Source of the DNA: Microbacterium arborescens
GTDB lineage: Bacteria > Actinomycetota > Actinomycetes > Actinomycetales > Microbacteriaceae
Direction of reading: 5' to 3'
DNA length: 64,000 bases
Assembly (NCBI RefSeq): GCF_030369635.1
Contig: NZ_CP128474.1
Coordinates: 2,914,001 to 2,978,000, forward strand
The position numbers and the translations under genes were made by a program. Positions 1 through 9,577 of the stretch are shown here, piece after piece (position 1 is the first letter of the stretch; every line of letters starts with the position of its first letter). The notes under the pieces were generated by a model. The model was not told where the DNA came from. It saw nothing but the letters and a program-made list of their open reading frames with translations, and did no database searches.

Positions 1-1
1 G

Positions 2-880
<879 letters not shown>

Positions 881-898
881 CGTCGTCGTCGTGACAGG

Positions 899-939
899 AC
901 GTGCGGGGCACCGGCCATGGGGGGCGGTGCCCCGCACGT
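899..939 (+). terminator. Strong hairpin terminator after the surface protein gene
   Basis: A perfect 15-bp stem (899-913 with 925-939) closes an 11-base loop, 18 bases after the stop codon, and is followed by a short pyrimidine stretch. High-GC actinobacteria often lack long U-tracts, so the stem is the main evidence. Confidence 0.8.
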
Positions 940-1033
940 CTTCTATCCGGCTGCGGCTCCCCGGGGGTGCATCGGTGCGCGCTCACCGGGGCGCGCTGTC
1001 ATCGGCGGTCTCTCCACCGCGTTGGCGTTGATC

Positions 1034-1039
1034 TACCCT
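1034..1039 (+). promoter_or_regulatory. -10 box TACCCT for leaderless DUF1905 gene
   Basis: TACCCT ends six bases before the ATG at 1046, and no Shine-Dalgarno sequence is present. This is the spacing expected if transcription starts at or next to the start codon. The same arrangement recurs at many genes here. Confidence 0.45.
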
Positions 1040-1045
1040 GGCTGC

Positions 1046-1318
1046 ATGAGCGAGCGCGAGCTGCGGTTTCCGGCCACCATCGGCGTCGAGGTGAAGGGCG
1101 AGACGTGGAGCTGCGTCGACATCCCGGGGTCTGCGGAGTTCTTCGGCACGAAGAAGACGGTGCGCGTCGACGCCACGATCGACGATGTGAGGCTGGAGAA
1201 CGTCGGGGCGATGGTCACCGGCTCGGGCGGACACATGGTGTCGCTCAGCGCGAAGGTGCGGAAGCAGCTCGGCAAAGACATCGGTGACGCCGTCGACGTC
1301 GTGATCACGCCTCGGTAA
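1046..1318 (+). CDS. DUF1905 domain protein
   Basis: Small cytosolic protein of 90 residues that matches the DUF1905 family (PF08922) along its whole length. Typical segments are the N-terminal FPATIGVEVKGETWSCVDIP strand and the GDAVDVVI end. The family is thought to form a small beta-barrel; its function is unknown. The ATG at 1046 is preferred over upstream in-frame starts because the homologous region begins there and a TACCCT box lies six bases upstream, suggesting leaderless expression. It stands alone between a terminator and the HNH gene. Confidence 0.85.
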   Translation: MSERELRFPATIGVEVKGETWSCVDIPGSAEFFGTKKTVRVDATIDDVRLENVGAMVTGSGGHMVSLSAKVRKQLGKDIGDAVDVVITPR

Positions 1319-1378
1319 AGCCTCCGCGCCCGCCGCCCATTCCTCCCCAACGCCGCGGCACAGCGACCTTTCCTCGAT

Positions 1379-1394
1379 GGAACATATCTTCGAT
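1379..1394 (+). promoter_or_regulatory. LexA-like (SOS) box upstream of the DUF222-HNH gene
   Basis: GGAACATATCTTCGAT resembles the actinobacterial LexA site CGAAC-N4-GTTCG, with GAAC kept, the usual ATAT centre, and CTTC in place of GTTC. It lies 34 bases before the favoured ATG at 1428. Some mycobacterial 13E12-repeat (DUF222) genes are reported to be damage-inducible, which makes the position meaningful. The site is imperfect. Confidence 0.45.
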
Positions 1395-1427
1395 ATGAAT
1401 GTCGTACCCCACTGCCAAGATGGGTAC

Positions 1428-2861
1428 ATGCAAGCGAACGAGTCATCGAACGACGAACCGGATGCCGGCTCCTCCGGCTCGTCGCTCGCGAGCCTCATCG
1501 ATCGGGTGTCTGAGGCCGACGATCTGCTCCAGGATGCGCACATCGCGATGACGCGCGCTCTCGCCGAGGCGGGACGCAGCGCTCTGCGCCAGGCGGCGCG
1601 CTCCGCCGCGCGTCCCCGAGGCATGGGATCCGACATGGAGATGCGCTCGATCGCAGCAGAAGTCGCCGGAGTGCGACGGTCGCACGATCGCCGCGCCCAG
1701 AGCGAGATCGACCACGCGCTGACCATCGTCGACGACTACCCCGCCGCCTTCGAGGCATGGCAGCATCGGCGCATCACCCGCGACCACGTCGACATGGTCG
1801 TCCGGATGGGCTGCGGTCTCGACGACGACATCAGACCCGAGTACGAGCGCCAGGCCATCTCGATCTGCGAGCGCGACATCGCATCACGGGTGCGCGAATC
1901 GCTCCGCAATCTCGCCGCGCGGCTGGGGGCCGAATCGTTCACCGAGCGGCACCGCACTGCGGCGGCGAAGCGAAGCGTCTGGGTGACGCACGGCGCCGAC
2001 GGCATGTCCGAACTCGGCGCGAACCTGCCCACGGTCATCGCCACCGGCATCCACGATCGCCTCACCGCCATGGCGCATTCCGTCAAAGATGACCGGTCAG
2101 CCGCAGGTGCCCCCTCGACCGACGATGCCGCGGCGAGTTCGACAGGTGTCCAAGAGGCGGATGTCACGGCCGGGGATGTCGCACAGCCCGATGTCCGCAC
2201 GATGGATCAGCTGCGCGCCGATATCCTCGGCGACCTGTTGCTCGGCGGCGCTCCGATCGTCGACCCGACCTACGGCAGCGACGCCGCGGGTCCGCTCGGC
2301 GCGATCCGAGCACAGGTGCAGGTGACGCTGACGTCCGAGACGATGAGTGGTGCCGATGACGCTCCGGCCGAGCTGCTCGGCGCTGCACTGATCGACGCCG
2401 ACACGGCACGCGAGCTTGCCGGTCGCGCGAAGATCTGGAACCGCCTCTTCGTCGATCCGATCACGCGAACGCCGGTCGAAGTCGACACCTATCGGCCGCC
2501 CGCCGCGATGAGCCGACTGCTCAAAGCGCGAGATCAGCACTGCCGGTTCCCCGGATGCCGGCGGGCTGCGATCCGCTGCGAGCTCGACCACACGATCGAC
2601 TACGCCCGGGGCGGCCACACCCACATCTTCAATCTGGCCCACCTCTGCCAGCGCCACCATTCGATGAAGCAGTTCACGAGATGGGAGGTTCGGCAGGTCG
2701 GAGGCGGCGTCCTGGAGTGGACCTCACCCCTCGGTCGGGTCTACCGCGAAGACGTTCCCGTTCCATCGGTGTGCTTTGTTCCCGATATCGGCAGCCCGCC
2801 GCCACCACCGGCGCTCGCGGCAAGGACCGGTGCACCGCCCGATGGGGCGCCACCCTTCTGA
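1428..2861 (+). CDS. DUF222 / HNH endonuclease domain protein (13E12-type)
   Basis: Probable HNH-fold nuclease of 477 residues. The N-terminal two thirds are the helical DUF222 region. The C-terminal third (about residues 365-425) holds the HNH motif with two zinc-type cysteines (CRFPGC), the catalytic stretch CELDHTIDYARGG, and LCQRHHSMK. The family is abundant and often multicopy in Actinobacteria; its biological role is not settled. In-frame ATGs also occur at 1377 and 1395. The start at 1428 is chosen because the earlier ones fall inside the LexA-like box. The protein ends in a Pro-rich tail. Single gene, with no neighbour of related function. Confidence 0.85.
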   Translation: MQANESSNDEPDAGSSGSSLASLIDRVSEADDLLQDAHIAMTRALAEAGRSALRQAARSAARPRGMGSDMEMRSIAAEVAGVRRSHDRRAQSEIDHALTIVDDYPAAFEAWQHRRITRDHVDMVVRMGCGLDDDIRPEYERQAISICERDIASRVRESLRNLAARLGAESFTERHRTAAAKRSVWVTHGADGMSELGANLPTVIATGIHDRLTAMAHSVKDDRSAAGAPSTDDAAASSTGVQEADVTAGDVAQPDVRTMDQLRADILGDLLLGGAPIVDPTYGSDAAGPLGAIRAQVQVTLTSETMSGADDAPAELLGAALIDADTARELAGRAKIWNRLFVDPITRTPVEVDTYRPPAAMSRLLKARDQHCRFPGCRRAAIRCELDHTIDYARGGHTHIFNLAHLCQRHHSMKQFTRWEVRQVGGGVLEWTSPLGRVYREDVPVPSVCFVPDIGSPPPPPALAARTGAPPDGAPPF

Positions 2862-2926
2862 CCCGACGCGCAGTTCCCGCGAGACCGACGGGATGCGGAG
2901 GGCGGAGGGCGCCGGGCGCCGGGAGA

Positions 2927-3415
2927 TCACGCGCTGCGAATACGCTCCGCCTCAGCGAGCACGACGGGATCCTCGCATCCGCGGGCGAACCCGGCGATCC
3001 GCCGATCGATGTCCCGCTGCAGAATAGCCGCGCCGACGCGCTCCGCGAGCGGCGCGAGCCATGCCGGGCGGCAGGTGAAGTTGTAGCGCCACACCGCCAG
3101 CGTGCGCGATGGGTCACCGTCGACCGGACGGAACCGCCACCCGCCGCCCATCCTCGCGAAGAACCACGAGCCCTTCGTCATCCGCATCCCGACGTTCGAC
3201 GGCGGGTTGTACGAGACGTACTCGCTCTCCATCGCGAGCCCGAACCGCTGGACCGTGTAGGTACGAACTCCCTTCGCGGGACGTTCGGCACCGATCAGGT
3301 GCTGTCGCCGGATGAACGGATCCCATCGCTTGCGCACCTCGCCCTGCGTCTGCGACACCGCGAATGCAACGTCGACGGACACGGGAACGACGCAACGCGA
3401 CTCGACGACCGGCAT
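2927..3415 (-). CDS. SRPBCC family (polyketide cyclase/START-like) protein
   Basis: Protein of 162 residues with the SRPBCC helix-grip layout: an N-terminal strand (SRCVVPVSVDVAFAVSQ), a helix with WDPFIRRQHLI, a run of beta strands, and a long C-terminal helix (LAERVGAAILQRDIDRRIAGF). Such proteins bind hydrophobic ligands in a deep pocket. The ligand cannot be told from sequence. No signal peptide or membrane segment is seen. It is transcribed divergently from the aldo/keto reductase with 80 bases between them. No clear Shine-Dalgarno sequence precedes the start, so the exact start is uncertain. Confidence 0.75.
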   Translation of the reverse strand: MPVVESRCVVPVSVDVAFAVSQTQGEVRKRWDPFIRRQHLIGAERPAKGVRTYTVQRFGLAMESEYVSYNPPSNVGMRMTKGSWFFARMGGGWRFRPVDGDPSRTLAVWRYNFTCRPAWLAPLAERVGAAILQRDIDRRIAGFARGCEDPVVLAEAERIRSA

Positions 3416-3495
3416 CCGCCCATCGTGGCACGCTCCGGCGACGCATACTGAGAAGGGCGACCCCGCCCACCCAGCCCCTGAATCAACGGAGAATC

Positions 3496-4431
3496 ATGCG
3501 CAGCGTCCCCCTCGGTCGGAGCAACATCCAGGTCCCCAACGTCGTCGCCGGCATGATGCGGATCGAGGACCTTTCCGACGCCGACATCCGCGCCCTCTAC
3601 GACCGCTGCCGCGAGGTCGGTGTCGACTTCTTCGACCACGCCGACCTGTACGGCTCGTCGCGCCACGCGTGCGAGCGGCGCTTCGCCGAGGCGCTCAACC
3701 TGACGACATCCGAACGCGACGAGATCACACTGCAGACCAAGACCGGCATCGTCGCCGATGACTGGCACTTCGACCACTCGTACGAGCACATCGTCACCTC
3801 GGCCGAAGAGTCGCTCGAAGCGCTCGGCACCGACCGCATCGACGTGCTGCTGCTGCACCGTCCCGACGCTCTCGTCGAGCCCGACGAGGTCGCCCGCGCC
3901 TTCGACCACCTCGAGTCGTCGGGCAAAGTCCGCGCCTTCGGCGTCTCGAACCACACGCCCCGCCAGATCGACCTGCTGAAGACGGCCGTGACCCAGCCGC
4001 TCGTGGCCAACCAGGTGCAGCTGTCGATCACGCACTCGACGATCATCGCCCAGGGACTCGCGTCGAACATGGCCGGCGAAGACGACTCGATCACGCGAGA
4101 CGGCGGCGGGCTCGTCGACTACGCGCGCATCAACGGCATCACCCTGCAGGCGTGGTCACCGTTCCAGAAGGGCTTCTTCGACGGGGTCATCTTCGGTGCC
4201 GAGGAGTACCCGGAGCTCAACGCGAAGCTCGACGAGCTCGCCGCGAAGTACGGCGTCACCCCGACCGCCATCGCGACCGCGTGGATCACCCGCCACCCCG
4301 CCGGCATGCAGGTCGTGCTCGGCACCACGAATCCCCAGCGCGTCGCGGATGCCGCCGCCGGCAGCGACATCCCCCTCACCCGCGGCGAGTGGTACGCACT
4401 CATCCAGGCCGCCGGCCACAAGGTCCCCTGA
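3496..4431 (+). CDS. Aldo/keto reductase
   Basis: NAD(P)H-dependent oxidoreductase of 311 residues with the (beta/alpha)8 aldo/keto reductase fold. The catalytic tetrad is visible as D47, Y52, K82 and H121 (FFDHADLYG, TKTG, LLLHRPD). The C-terminal part has the cofactor-binding stretch around VVLGTTNPQRVADAA. It most resembles the YdhF-like subgroup; the physiological carbonyl substrate is not known. The ATG at 3496 is fixed by a GGAG about seven bases upstream; an open frame extends further back but without family similarity. It ends 22 bases before the convergent Excalibur gene. Confidence 0.9.
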   Translation: MRSVPLGRSNIQVPNVVAGMMRIEDLSDADIRALYDRCREVGVDFFDHADLYGSSRHACERRFAEALNLTTSERDEITLQTKTGIVADDWHFDHSYEHIVTSAEESLEALGTDRIDVLLLHRPDALVEPDEVARAFDHLESSGKVRAFGVSNHTPRQIDLLKTAVTQPLVANQVQLSITHSTIIAQGLASNMAGEDDSITRDGGGLVDYARINGITLQAWSPFQKGFFDGVIFGAEEYPELNAKLDELAAKYGVTPTAIATAWITRHPAGMQVVLGTTNPQRVADAAAGSDIPLTRGEWYALIQAAGHKVP

Positions 4432-4453
4432 GTCCGGAGCCCCGAGCCCGGAG

Positions 4454-5059
4454 CTACTCGCAGCCGATGCCGTCGCCGTCGCGGTCGAGGTGGCGCCCAT
4501 AACCGGGGTCGCCCGCCCGCACGGGGGCGGCACCGGCGTTCCGAGCTGCCGTGCAGTTGTCGTAATACGTGGATGCCGGAGCCGCAGGCGCCTGCGCGGC
4601 GGGTGCCTGCGCGGCCGGCACCTGAGCCACCGGCGCTTGCGCAGACCGAGATGACAGCTGCCCCTCTAGGTCCGCGATCCGCGCGGCCCGGGCGTCGAGT
4701 TCGGTCTGCGACGCGGTCGCCGCTGTCTGCATCTCAGTGACCTGCGCGGTGGCGGTCTCGAGCGACGCGGTCGCCGTGGCGAGGTCCTCGAGCGCTTCAT
4801 CGAGATCGGCGCGGGCGTCGGTGAGCGCGGTGTCGTTCTCGACAGCAACCGTCTCCGCGTCGGCGACATCCGTCTCGAGCGAGGTCACCTGATCCTTCAG
4901 CGACGTCACCTCGGATTGAGCGCCCGCTCCGCCGGCCCCGCCACCGAGCAGCAGCCCCGCGACGAGCGCCGACGCCGACGTGATCAGCGCGGCCTTGCGC
5001 GACATCGGACGCGCCAGAAACGACGGCTTGCCGTCGGCACGCAGGCTGGATCCGGCCAT
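4454..5059 (-). CDS. Membrane-anchored coiled-coil protein with Excalibur domain
   Basis: Extracytoplasmic protein of 201 residues. A basic N-terminus is followed by one hydrophobic segment (about 22-46), a long Ala/Glu/Asp-rich coiled coil (about 50-135), an Ala-Pro-Gln linker, and a C-terminal Excalibur domain (about 163-201). That domain shows the calcium-binding-like DRDGDGIGCE with paired cysteines (NCTAARNAG and GIGCE). Excalibur domains occur in surface proteins and are inferred to bind calcium. The ATG at 5059 is chosen because GGGGAG lies eight bases upstream; a second in-frame ATG is at 5074. Function unknown. Confidence 0.8.
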   Translation of the reverse strand: MAGSSLRADGKPSFLARPMSRKAALITSASALVAGLLLGGGAGGAGAQSEVTSLKDQVTSLETDVADAETVAVENDTALTDARADLDEALEDLATATASLETATAQVTEMQTAATASQTELDARAARIADLEGQLSSRSAQAPVAQVPAAQAPAAQAPAAPASTYYDNCTAARNAGAAPVRAGDPGYGRHLDRDGDGIGCE

Positions 5060-5187
5060 GTTCTTCTCCCCCATCGCCGCGCCCCCGCGCGGCCCCGCCG
5101 TCATCATCGCGGGAGAGCCGTCACCGCACCACGGATGCCCGGCCGGTGCGTCGCAATGCGGACCGGCGGCGTCGCGTTCCGCTCCGG

Positions 5188-6651
5188 TCAGGTGCCGCAG
5201 AACGTCTGGTAGCCCGCGGCGAAGTCCGCACCCGCCGGCTCGGCGTACCGCTCGGCGCCCGCGCGCGCCGTGAACGGCGTCGACAGCACGGTCGTCAGCC
5301 AGCCGAGAGGCTCGAGGTTCCCGTCCGTCGCCGCGGCGAGCGCCTCCTCCACGAGGTGGTTCCGCGGCACGTAGATCGGGTTCGCCGCATCCATCGCACC
5401 GACGTCCGGATCCAGCGCACGCCACCGGCCCAGCCAGCCGGCCAGCGCCGCGTCGCCGCCGAGAGCCGCCTCAAGACCGGCGGCATCGCCGCGCGCGGCA
5501 TCCGACAGCGACCGGAACGTCGAGGTGTAGTCGGCGCGCACCCGCTCGAGCATCTCGTGGAAGTCGCCCGCCAGAGCCTCGACCTGCTCATCGGAGACCA
5601 CTCGCGCACCGACGAGCCCCAGCTTTCGTCGCATGCCCGCCGTCCGCGCCTCGGCGAACCGAGGCCGGAACTCGGCCAGCACGCCCTGCGCCCGCTCGAC
5701 GGCACGGTCGAGCTGGTCGTCGATCAACGGCAGCATCGCCTCGGCGAGGCGGGCGAGGTTCCACTCTGCGATGTACGCCTGGGCGCCATACGCGTAACGC
5801 CCGCCGGTGTCGATCGAGCTGTACACCGTCGCCGGGTCGTACGCGTCGAGGAAAGCGCATGGGCCGTAGTCGATCGTCTCGCCCGAAAGCGTCATGTTGT
5901 CGGTGTTCATGACCCCGTGGATGAAGCCGACCAGCATCCACCGGGCCACGAGATCGGCCTGCGCCGCCACAACGGCGCGGAACAGGCCCAGCGCGGGAAT
6001 CTCCTCGTCCGCAGCCTCGGGGTGGTGCCGCCTGATCGCATAGTCGACCACCGCCCGCAGCACCGCGATGTCGCCCGTACCCCGCGCGAACTCGACGCTG
6101 CCCACACGCAGGTGGCTCGAGGCGGTCCGCACCAGCACGGCACCGGGCAGCGCCGTCTCGCGCAGCACCTCACGCCCGGTCGCGACGACGGCGAGCGAAC
6201 GGGTCGTCGGGATGCCGAGAGCGTGCATCGCCTCGCTCATGACGTACTCCCGCAGCATCGGGCCGACCGCCGCGAGCCCGTCGCCCGCACGCGCGAACGG
6301 CGTCGGCCCGGATCCCTTCAGGTGCAGGTCACGGAGCGAGCCGTCGGGTGCGATGATCTCGCCGAGCAGCAGCGCCCGCCCATCGCCGAGCCGCGGCGAG
6401 AAGCCGCCGAACTGGTGACCGGCGTACGCCTGTGCGACCGGCTGCGCGCCATCGGGCAGCGCAGCACCCACGAGAAAGTCGACCCCTGCGGGGCTGTGCA
6501 GGAACGCGGCATCCAGCCCCAGCTCGTCGGCGAGCGCCTCGTTGAGCACGAGCAGCCGCGGCTCGGGCGCCGGATCTGCCGACCACGGCCGCGCGAGCGC
6601 GGGCAACGCGTCGGCAAAGTCGTGCGACAGCGAGAGCGTGACGGGAGGCAT
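5188..6651 (-). CDS. selO: SelO family protein adenylyltransferase (YdiU/UPF0061)
   Basis: Pseudokinase-fold enzyme of 487 residues, full length for the family. SelO proteins transfer AMP from ATP to Ser, Thr or Tyr of target proteins and are linked to redox stress. Visible signatures are [20 protein letters not shown] (nucleotide loop), the [16 protein letters not shown] stretch, and the metal and catalytic region [11 protein letters not shown]. The C-terminus ends in TFCGT, keeping a cysteine where many eukaryotic SelO have selenocysteine. The start at 6651 is supported by TAGCCT six bases upstream, pointing to leaderless expression. The Excalibur gene follows on the same strand after about 128 bases. 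Confidence 0.93.
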   Translation of the reverse strand: MPPVTLSLSHDFADALPALARPWSADPAPEPRLLVLNEALADELGLDAAFLHSPAGVDFLVGAALPDGAQPVAQAYAGHQFGGFSPRLGDGRALLLGEIIAPDGSLRDLHLKGSGPTPFARAGDGLAAVGPMLREYVMSEAMHALGIPTTRSLAVVATGREVLRETALPGAVLVRTASSHLRVGSVEFARGTGDIAVLRAVVDYAIRRHHPEAADEEIPALGLFRAVVAAQADLVARWMLVGFIHGVMNTDNMTLSGETIDYGPCAFLDAYDPATVYSSIDTGGRYAYGAQAYIAEWNLARLAEAMLPLIDDQLDRAVERAQGVLAEFRPRFAEARTAGMRRKLGLVGARVVSDEQVEALAGDFHEMLERVRADYTSTFRSLSDAARGDAAGLEAALGGDAALAGWLGRWRALDPDVGAMDAANPIYVPRNHLVEEALAAATDGNLEPLGWLTTVLSTPFTARAGAERYAEPAGADFAAGYQTFCGT

Positions 6652-6657
6652 GAACCG

Positions 6658-6663
6658 AGGCTA
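6658..6663 (-). promoter_or_regulatory. -10 box TAGCCT for leaderless selO
   Basis: Read on the minus strand, TAGCCT is followed by six bases and the selO ATG, without any Shine-Dalgarno sequence. This is the recurrent leaderless arrangement of the window. Confidence 0.5.
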
Positions 6664-6878
6664 CGCGGGCTGCGCCGCACCGGGGCCGGCGTGGCGGTCC
6701 TCCGGATGATCCGGGCAGGCCCGGGACAGCGGCAGTGAAACCGGCGCGTAACGCGCCGACACCGACAGGAAACGCTGTCCTGCCAAGCTCGGCACATCCC
6801 CCGAGGACCGTGGGCTCGGAGCCCCACGAGAGCCTGCCGTCCTGAGTGCACCCGACCCAGGAAAGGGGCTGCTTCCGC

Positions 6879-7634
6879 ATGCCTGCTCGACCATCGATCA
6901 CCCTCGCGCCCGCCGTCGCCGGCGTCGTCGCACTGGCCGCGGCCCTCGCCGCGGCACCGGCCGCGGTGGCCGCACCACCCAGCGCGACCTTCGCGATCGG
7001 CATCGCCGCCACCGCCACGGAAGGCGACCGGATCGACGTCGTCCTCACGGCGACCGACGTCGTCGACCTCTACGCCTACGACCTCGAAGTCTCCGTGCCC
7101 GACGCTCTGCTCGACTACGTCGACGGCACGGCCACAGGTCCCGACGGCGGCTTCACCGCCGCACGCGAGACCGCGAGCGGCACGATCACCGTCACCCACT
7201 CCCGCCTCGGCACCTCGCCCGGCCTCGCCTCCGACCCTGCCGCTCCCCTCACGCTCGCGACGCTTTCGTTCACCGCCGAGGGCGCCGGGACGGCCGAGGT
7301 CTCACTCCCGAGCGTCCGTCTCGTCGGCGGCACCGGCGAGACGGCGACGGCAACGGATGCCGCGACCGCCGACATCACGATCGCCGCTCTCCCCGTCGCT
7401 GAGCCCGAACCCGAGCCCGAACCCGAACCCGAACCCGAACCGTCGGCGAGCGCGCCCGTCGCGGGCTCCCCGGCTGCCGGATCCGGAGGTTCCGCCCCCG
7501 GCGGAGCCGCCAGCGGATCGCTCTCGGCCACCGGCGGCGACGCGACGCCGATCGTGCTGGGCGCGGCGCTCGGCGCCGTTCTTCTCGCCGCGGGCACCGC
7601 TATCGTCCTGCGCCGCCGGGCGGTGACCGCATGA
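6879..7634 (+). CDS. Sortase-anchored cohesin domain protein
   Basis: Secreted scaffold-like protein of 251 residues. A signal peptide (about 1-33, Ala-rich core ending AAVAA) is followed by one cohesin-type beta domain (about 35-168). Typical cohesin stretches are VVDLYAYDLEVSVPDALLDY, the middle TITVTHSRLG, and PLTLATLSFTAEGAGTAEVSL. A Glu-Pro repeat linker (about 175-188) and a Ser/Gly/Ala spacer lead to the sorting signal LSATGGD, a hydrophobic helix and RRR. Cohesins bind dockerins. The next gene, which overlaps by four bases (ATGA), codes for a dockerin enzyme, so this is probably its wall-bound receptor. GAAAGGGG lies about ten bases before the ATG at 6879. Confidence 0.85.
   Translation: MPARPSITLAPAVAGVVALAAALAAAPAAVAAPPSATFAIGIAATATEGDRIDVVLTATDVVDLYAYDLEVSVPDALLDYVDGTATGPDGGFTAARETASGTITVTHSRLGTSPGLASDPAAPLTLATLSFTAEGAGTAEVSLPSVRLVGGTGETATATDAATADITIAALPVAEPEPEPEPEPEPEPSASAPVAGSPAAGSGGSAPGGAASGSLSATGGDATPIVLGAALGAVLLAAGTAIVLRRRAVTA
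7401..7441 (+). repeat. In-frame hexanucleotide repeat coding a Glu-Pro linker
   Basis: Seven copies of a six-base unit (GAACCC with GAGCCC variants) code for alternating Glu and Pro between the cohesin domain and the sorting signal. It is likely a stiff spacer through the cell wall. Copy-number change would keep the frame. Confidence 0.85.
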
Positions 7635-9484
7635 ACCGCCGGCTGATCGTCCCCGCCGCCGCCATCGGCGCGCTGCTGACCTGCGGTTTCGCCGCACCCG
7701 CAGCCGCGGCGCCCGCCGTGGCCGCAGCGGCCGCACCTACCGCCGGGGCTCCGTTCCTCGCGCCCTACTACACCGAGCTCGACCTCACGGGCGACGACAG
7801 GATCACGACGGACGACCTCGCCGTTGTCGCGGCGTTCATCGGAAGCACCAACACCGACGCCGACTGGGCGGAGGCGGGAGCGTACGACCTCGACGGGGAC
7901 GGTGCGATCACGGCATCAGACATCGCCCTCGTCTCCGAGCGAGCCATCTACGACGACGGTCCCTTCGAGATCGTCGAGGCCGACGTCGTGTCGATGCAGG
8001 CGGCGATGAACGCCGGGGTCGTCACGTCGGTCGAGCTCACCCAGCAGTATCTCGACCGCATCGCCACCTACGACCGCGCGGTGATCGAGCCCGGTGGACG
8101 GCCGCTGAACTCGATCATCACGACCGGCGACGCCGCCGCCCTCGCTGCGGCAGCAGCAGCCGACACCGTTCGCGCCGAGAAGGGCATGACGAGCATGCTG
8201 CTCGGTGTGCCGATCGCGGTGAAGGACAACTACAACACCCTCGACATGCCCACCACGGCCGGCTGCGGCTGCTGGAACGACAACCGCACCGCCTCGGACG
8301 CGCACATGGTCGAAGGCCTTCGCGCCGACGGCGCGGTCATCCTCGCCAAGGCGAGCATGGACGAGTTCGCTATCAACCTGTCGTCGCAGTGGTCGGCCTA
8401 CCAGCCGGCCGGCACCGCCCTCACCGTCTCGAGCCCGTACGCGACGAACCGCAGCTCCGGCGGATCGTCGGGAGGGACGGGCGCCGCCATCGCGAGCAAC
8501 CTCGCCGCGATCGGGTTCGGCACCGACACGGGCGGCTCGATCCGCATCCCGTCGACCTACAACCAGCTCGTCGGCGTGCGTCCGACGGTGGGGCTCGCGA
8601 GCCGCGACGGCATCGTGCCGCTCGCGCTCTCGCAGGACACCGGCGGTCCGATGGCGCGCTCGGTCACCGACGCGGCGGTCGCTCTCGACGCCGTCGTGGG
8701 CGCCGATTCGGCGGATCCGGTGACAGCCCGCCAGGAGGGGCTCGTGCCCGCCAGCTACACCGCTTCGCTCGACGCCGATGCCCTCCGCGGCGCCCGCATC
8801 GCCGTGATCACGGGTCTGCCGACCGCGCAGAACATGGTCGGCACCAACGCCACGACGCAGCGCCTGTTCACCGCTGCGCGTGAGACGCTCGAGGCGCAGG
8901 GCGCCGAGGTCGTCGAGCTCGCGGCGCCCGACGGATTCAGCGGCATCCTGAGCGAGGGAAGCGGCAGCGCCGTCGAGTTCGGGTACGACCTGCAGGCCTA
9001 CATCGACGACTACCTGATCCCGGCAGTCAGCGCTCGGAGCCTCGCAGCCATCGCGCAGTCGCCGAACGTCGCACCGAACCGCGGCTCATCGACGTACGGG
9101 CCGCGCTCGACCGTCACCCCGCAGCAGTACGAGGACTGGGCGGGACCGGCGGGATCGCACACGCTGCAGCTCGCCCGCGGAAAGCAGATCGTCACGGAGT
9201 TCCTCGACGCGAACGACATCGACGCGATCATCTATCCCAGCGGCACGCCCTACGGCACGGTCGGCAGCAACATGCGGCTGAGCCCGAACACGGGCCTTCC
9301 GGCCGTGACGGTGCCGATGGGCCAGGCGAGCGCGACCGAGCAGATCCCCGGTGCTGGCGTGAACCTCGAGTTCCTGGGACGCGATTTCGCCGAGGGAACC
9401 CTGCTGGGTCTGGCGTTCTCGTTCGAGCAGGCGACCGGCGCGCGGACGACGCCTGCGCTGTACGGACCGCTTCCGGCGGGCTGA
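7631..9484 (+). CDS. Secreted amidase (amidase signature family) with N-terminal dockerin
   Basis: Exported hydrolase of 617 residues. A signal peptide (about 1-36) is followed by a type I dockerin (about 48-102) with two calcium loops, DLTGDDRITTDD and DLDGDGAITASD, then an amidase-signature domain (about 115-612). The catalytic triad is K198 (GVPIAVKDN), the cis-Ser in GGSSGG (S279/S280) and the nucleophile S303 (GTDTGGSIRIP). Such enzymes cleave C-N amide bonds; the substrate here is unknown and could be a peptide, an amidated glycan or a xenobiotic amide. It is coupled to the cohesin gene by a four-base overlap, so enzyme and receptor are made together. Dockerins normally sit on glycoside hydrolases, which makes this fusion unusual. 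Confidence 0.9.
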   Translation: MNRRLIVPAAAIGALLTCGFAAPAAAAPAVAAAAAPTAGAPFLAPYYTELDLTGDDRITTDDLAVVAAFIGSTNTDADWAEAGAYDLDGDGAITASDIALVSERAIYDDGPFEIVEADVVSMQAAMNAGVVTSVELTQQYLDRIATYDRAVIEPGGRPLNSIITTGDAAALAAAAAADTVRAEKGMTSMLLGVPIAVKDNYNTLDMPTTAGCGCWNDNRTASDAHMVEGLRADGAVILAKASMDEFAINLSSQWSAYQPAGTALTVSSPYATNRSSGGSSGGTGAAIASNLAAIGFGTDTGGSIRIPSTYNQLVGVRPTVGLASRDGIVPLALSQDTGGPMARSVTDAAVALDAVVGADSADPVTARQEGLVPASYTASLDADALRGARIAVITGLPTAQNMVGTNATTQRLFTAARETLEAQGAEVVELAAPDGFSGILSEGSGSAVEFGYDLQAYIDDYLIPAVSARSLAAIAQSPNVAPNRGSSTYGPRSTVTPQQYEDWAGPAGSHTLQLARGKQIVTEFLDANDIDAIIYPSGTPYGTVGSNMRLSPNTGLPAVTVPMGQASATEQIPGAGVNLEFLGRDFAEGTLLGLAFSFEQATGARTTPALYGPLPAG

Positions 9485-9487
9485 TCA

Positions 9488-9530
9488 TTCCCGTGACGCG
9501 GGTGGCTCGTTTACACCCGCGTCACGGGAA
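9488..9530 (+). terminator. Very strong hairpin after the cohesin-amidase operon
   Basis: A perfect 17-bp inverted repeat (9488-9504 with 9514-9530) closes a nine-base loop only four bases after the amidase stop codon. It would end the operon and shield the next gene. Confidence 0.85.
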
Positions 9531-9577
9531 GTTGATATGAAAGAGTGTCGGTCCCGTCGGGGCCGCGGAGAGAGAGC

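Noticed and set aside
5146..6738. 530-codon plus-strand open frame opposite selO
   Set aside because: Arg/Gln/Pro-rich shadow of a well-recognised gene in GC-rich DNA; no family similarity.
6781..6840. Possible hairpin upstream of the cohesin gene (CGTGGG and CCCACG)
   Set aside because: The stem is only six bases and not clearly placed for a terminator or riboswitch.
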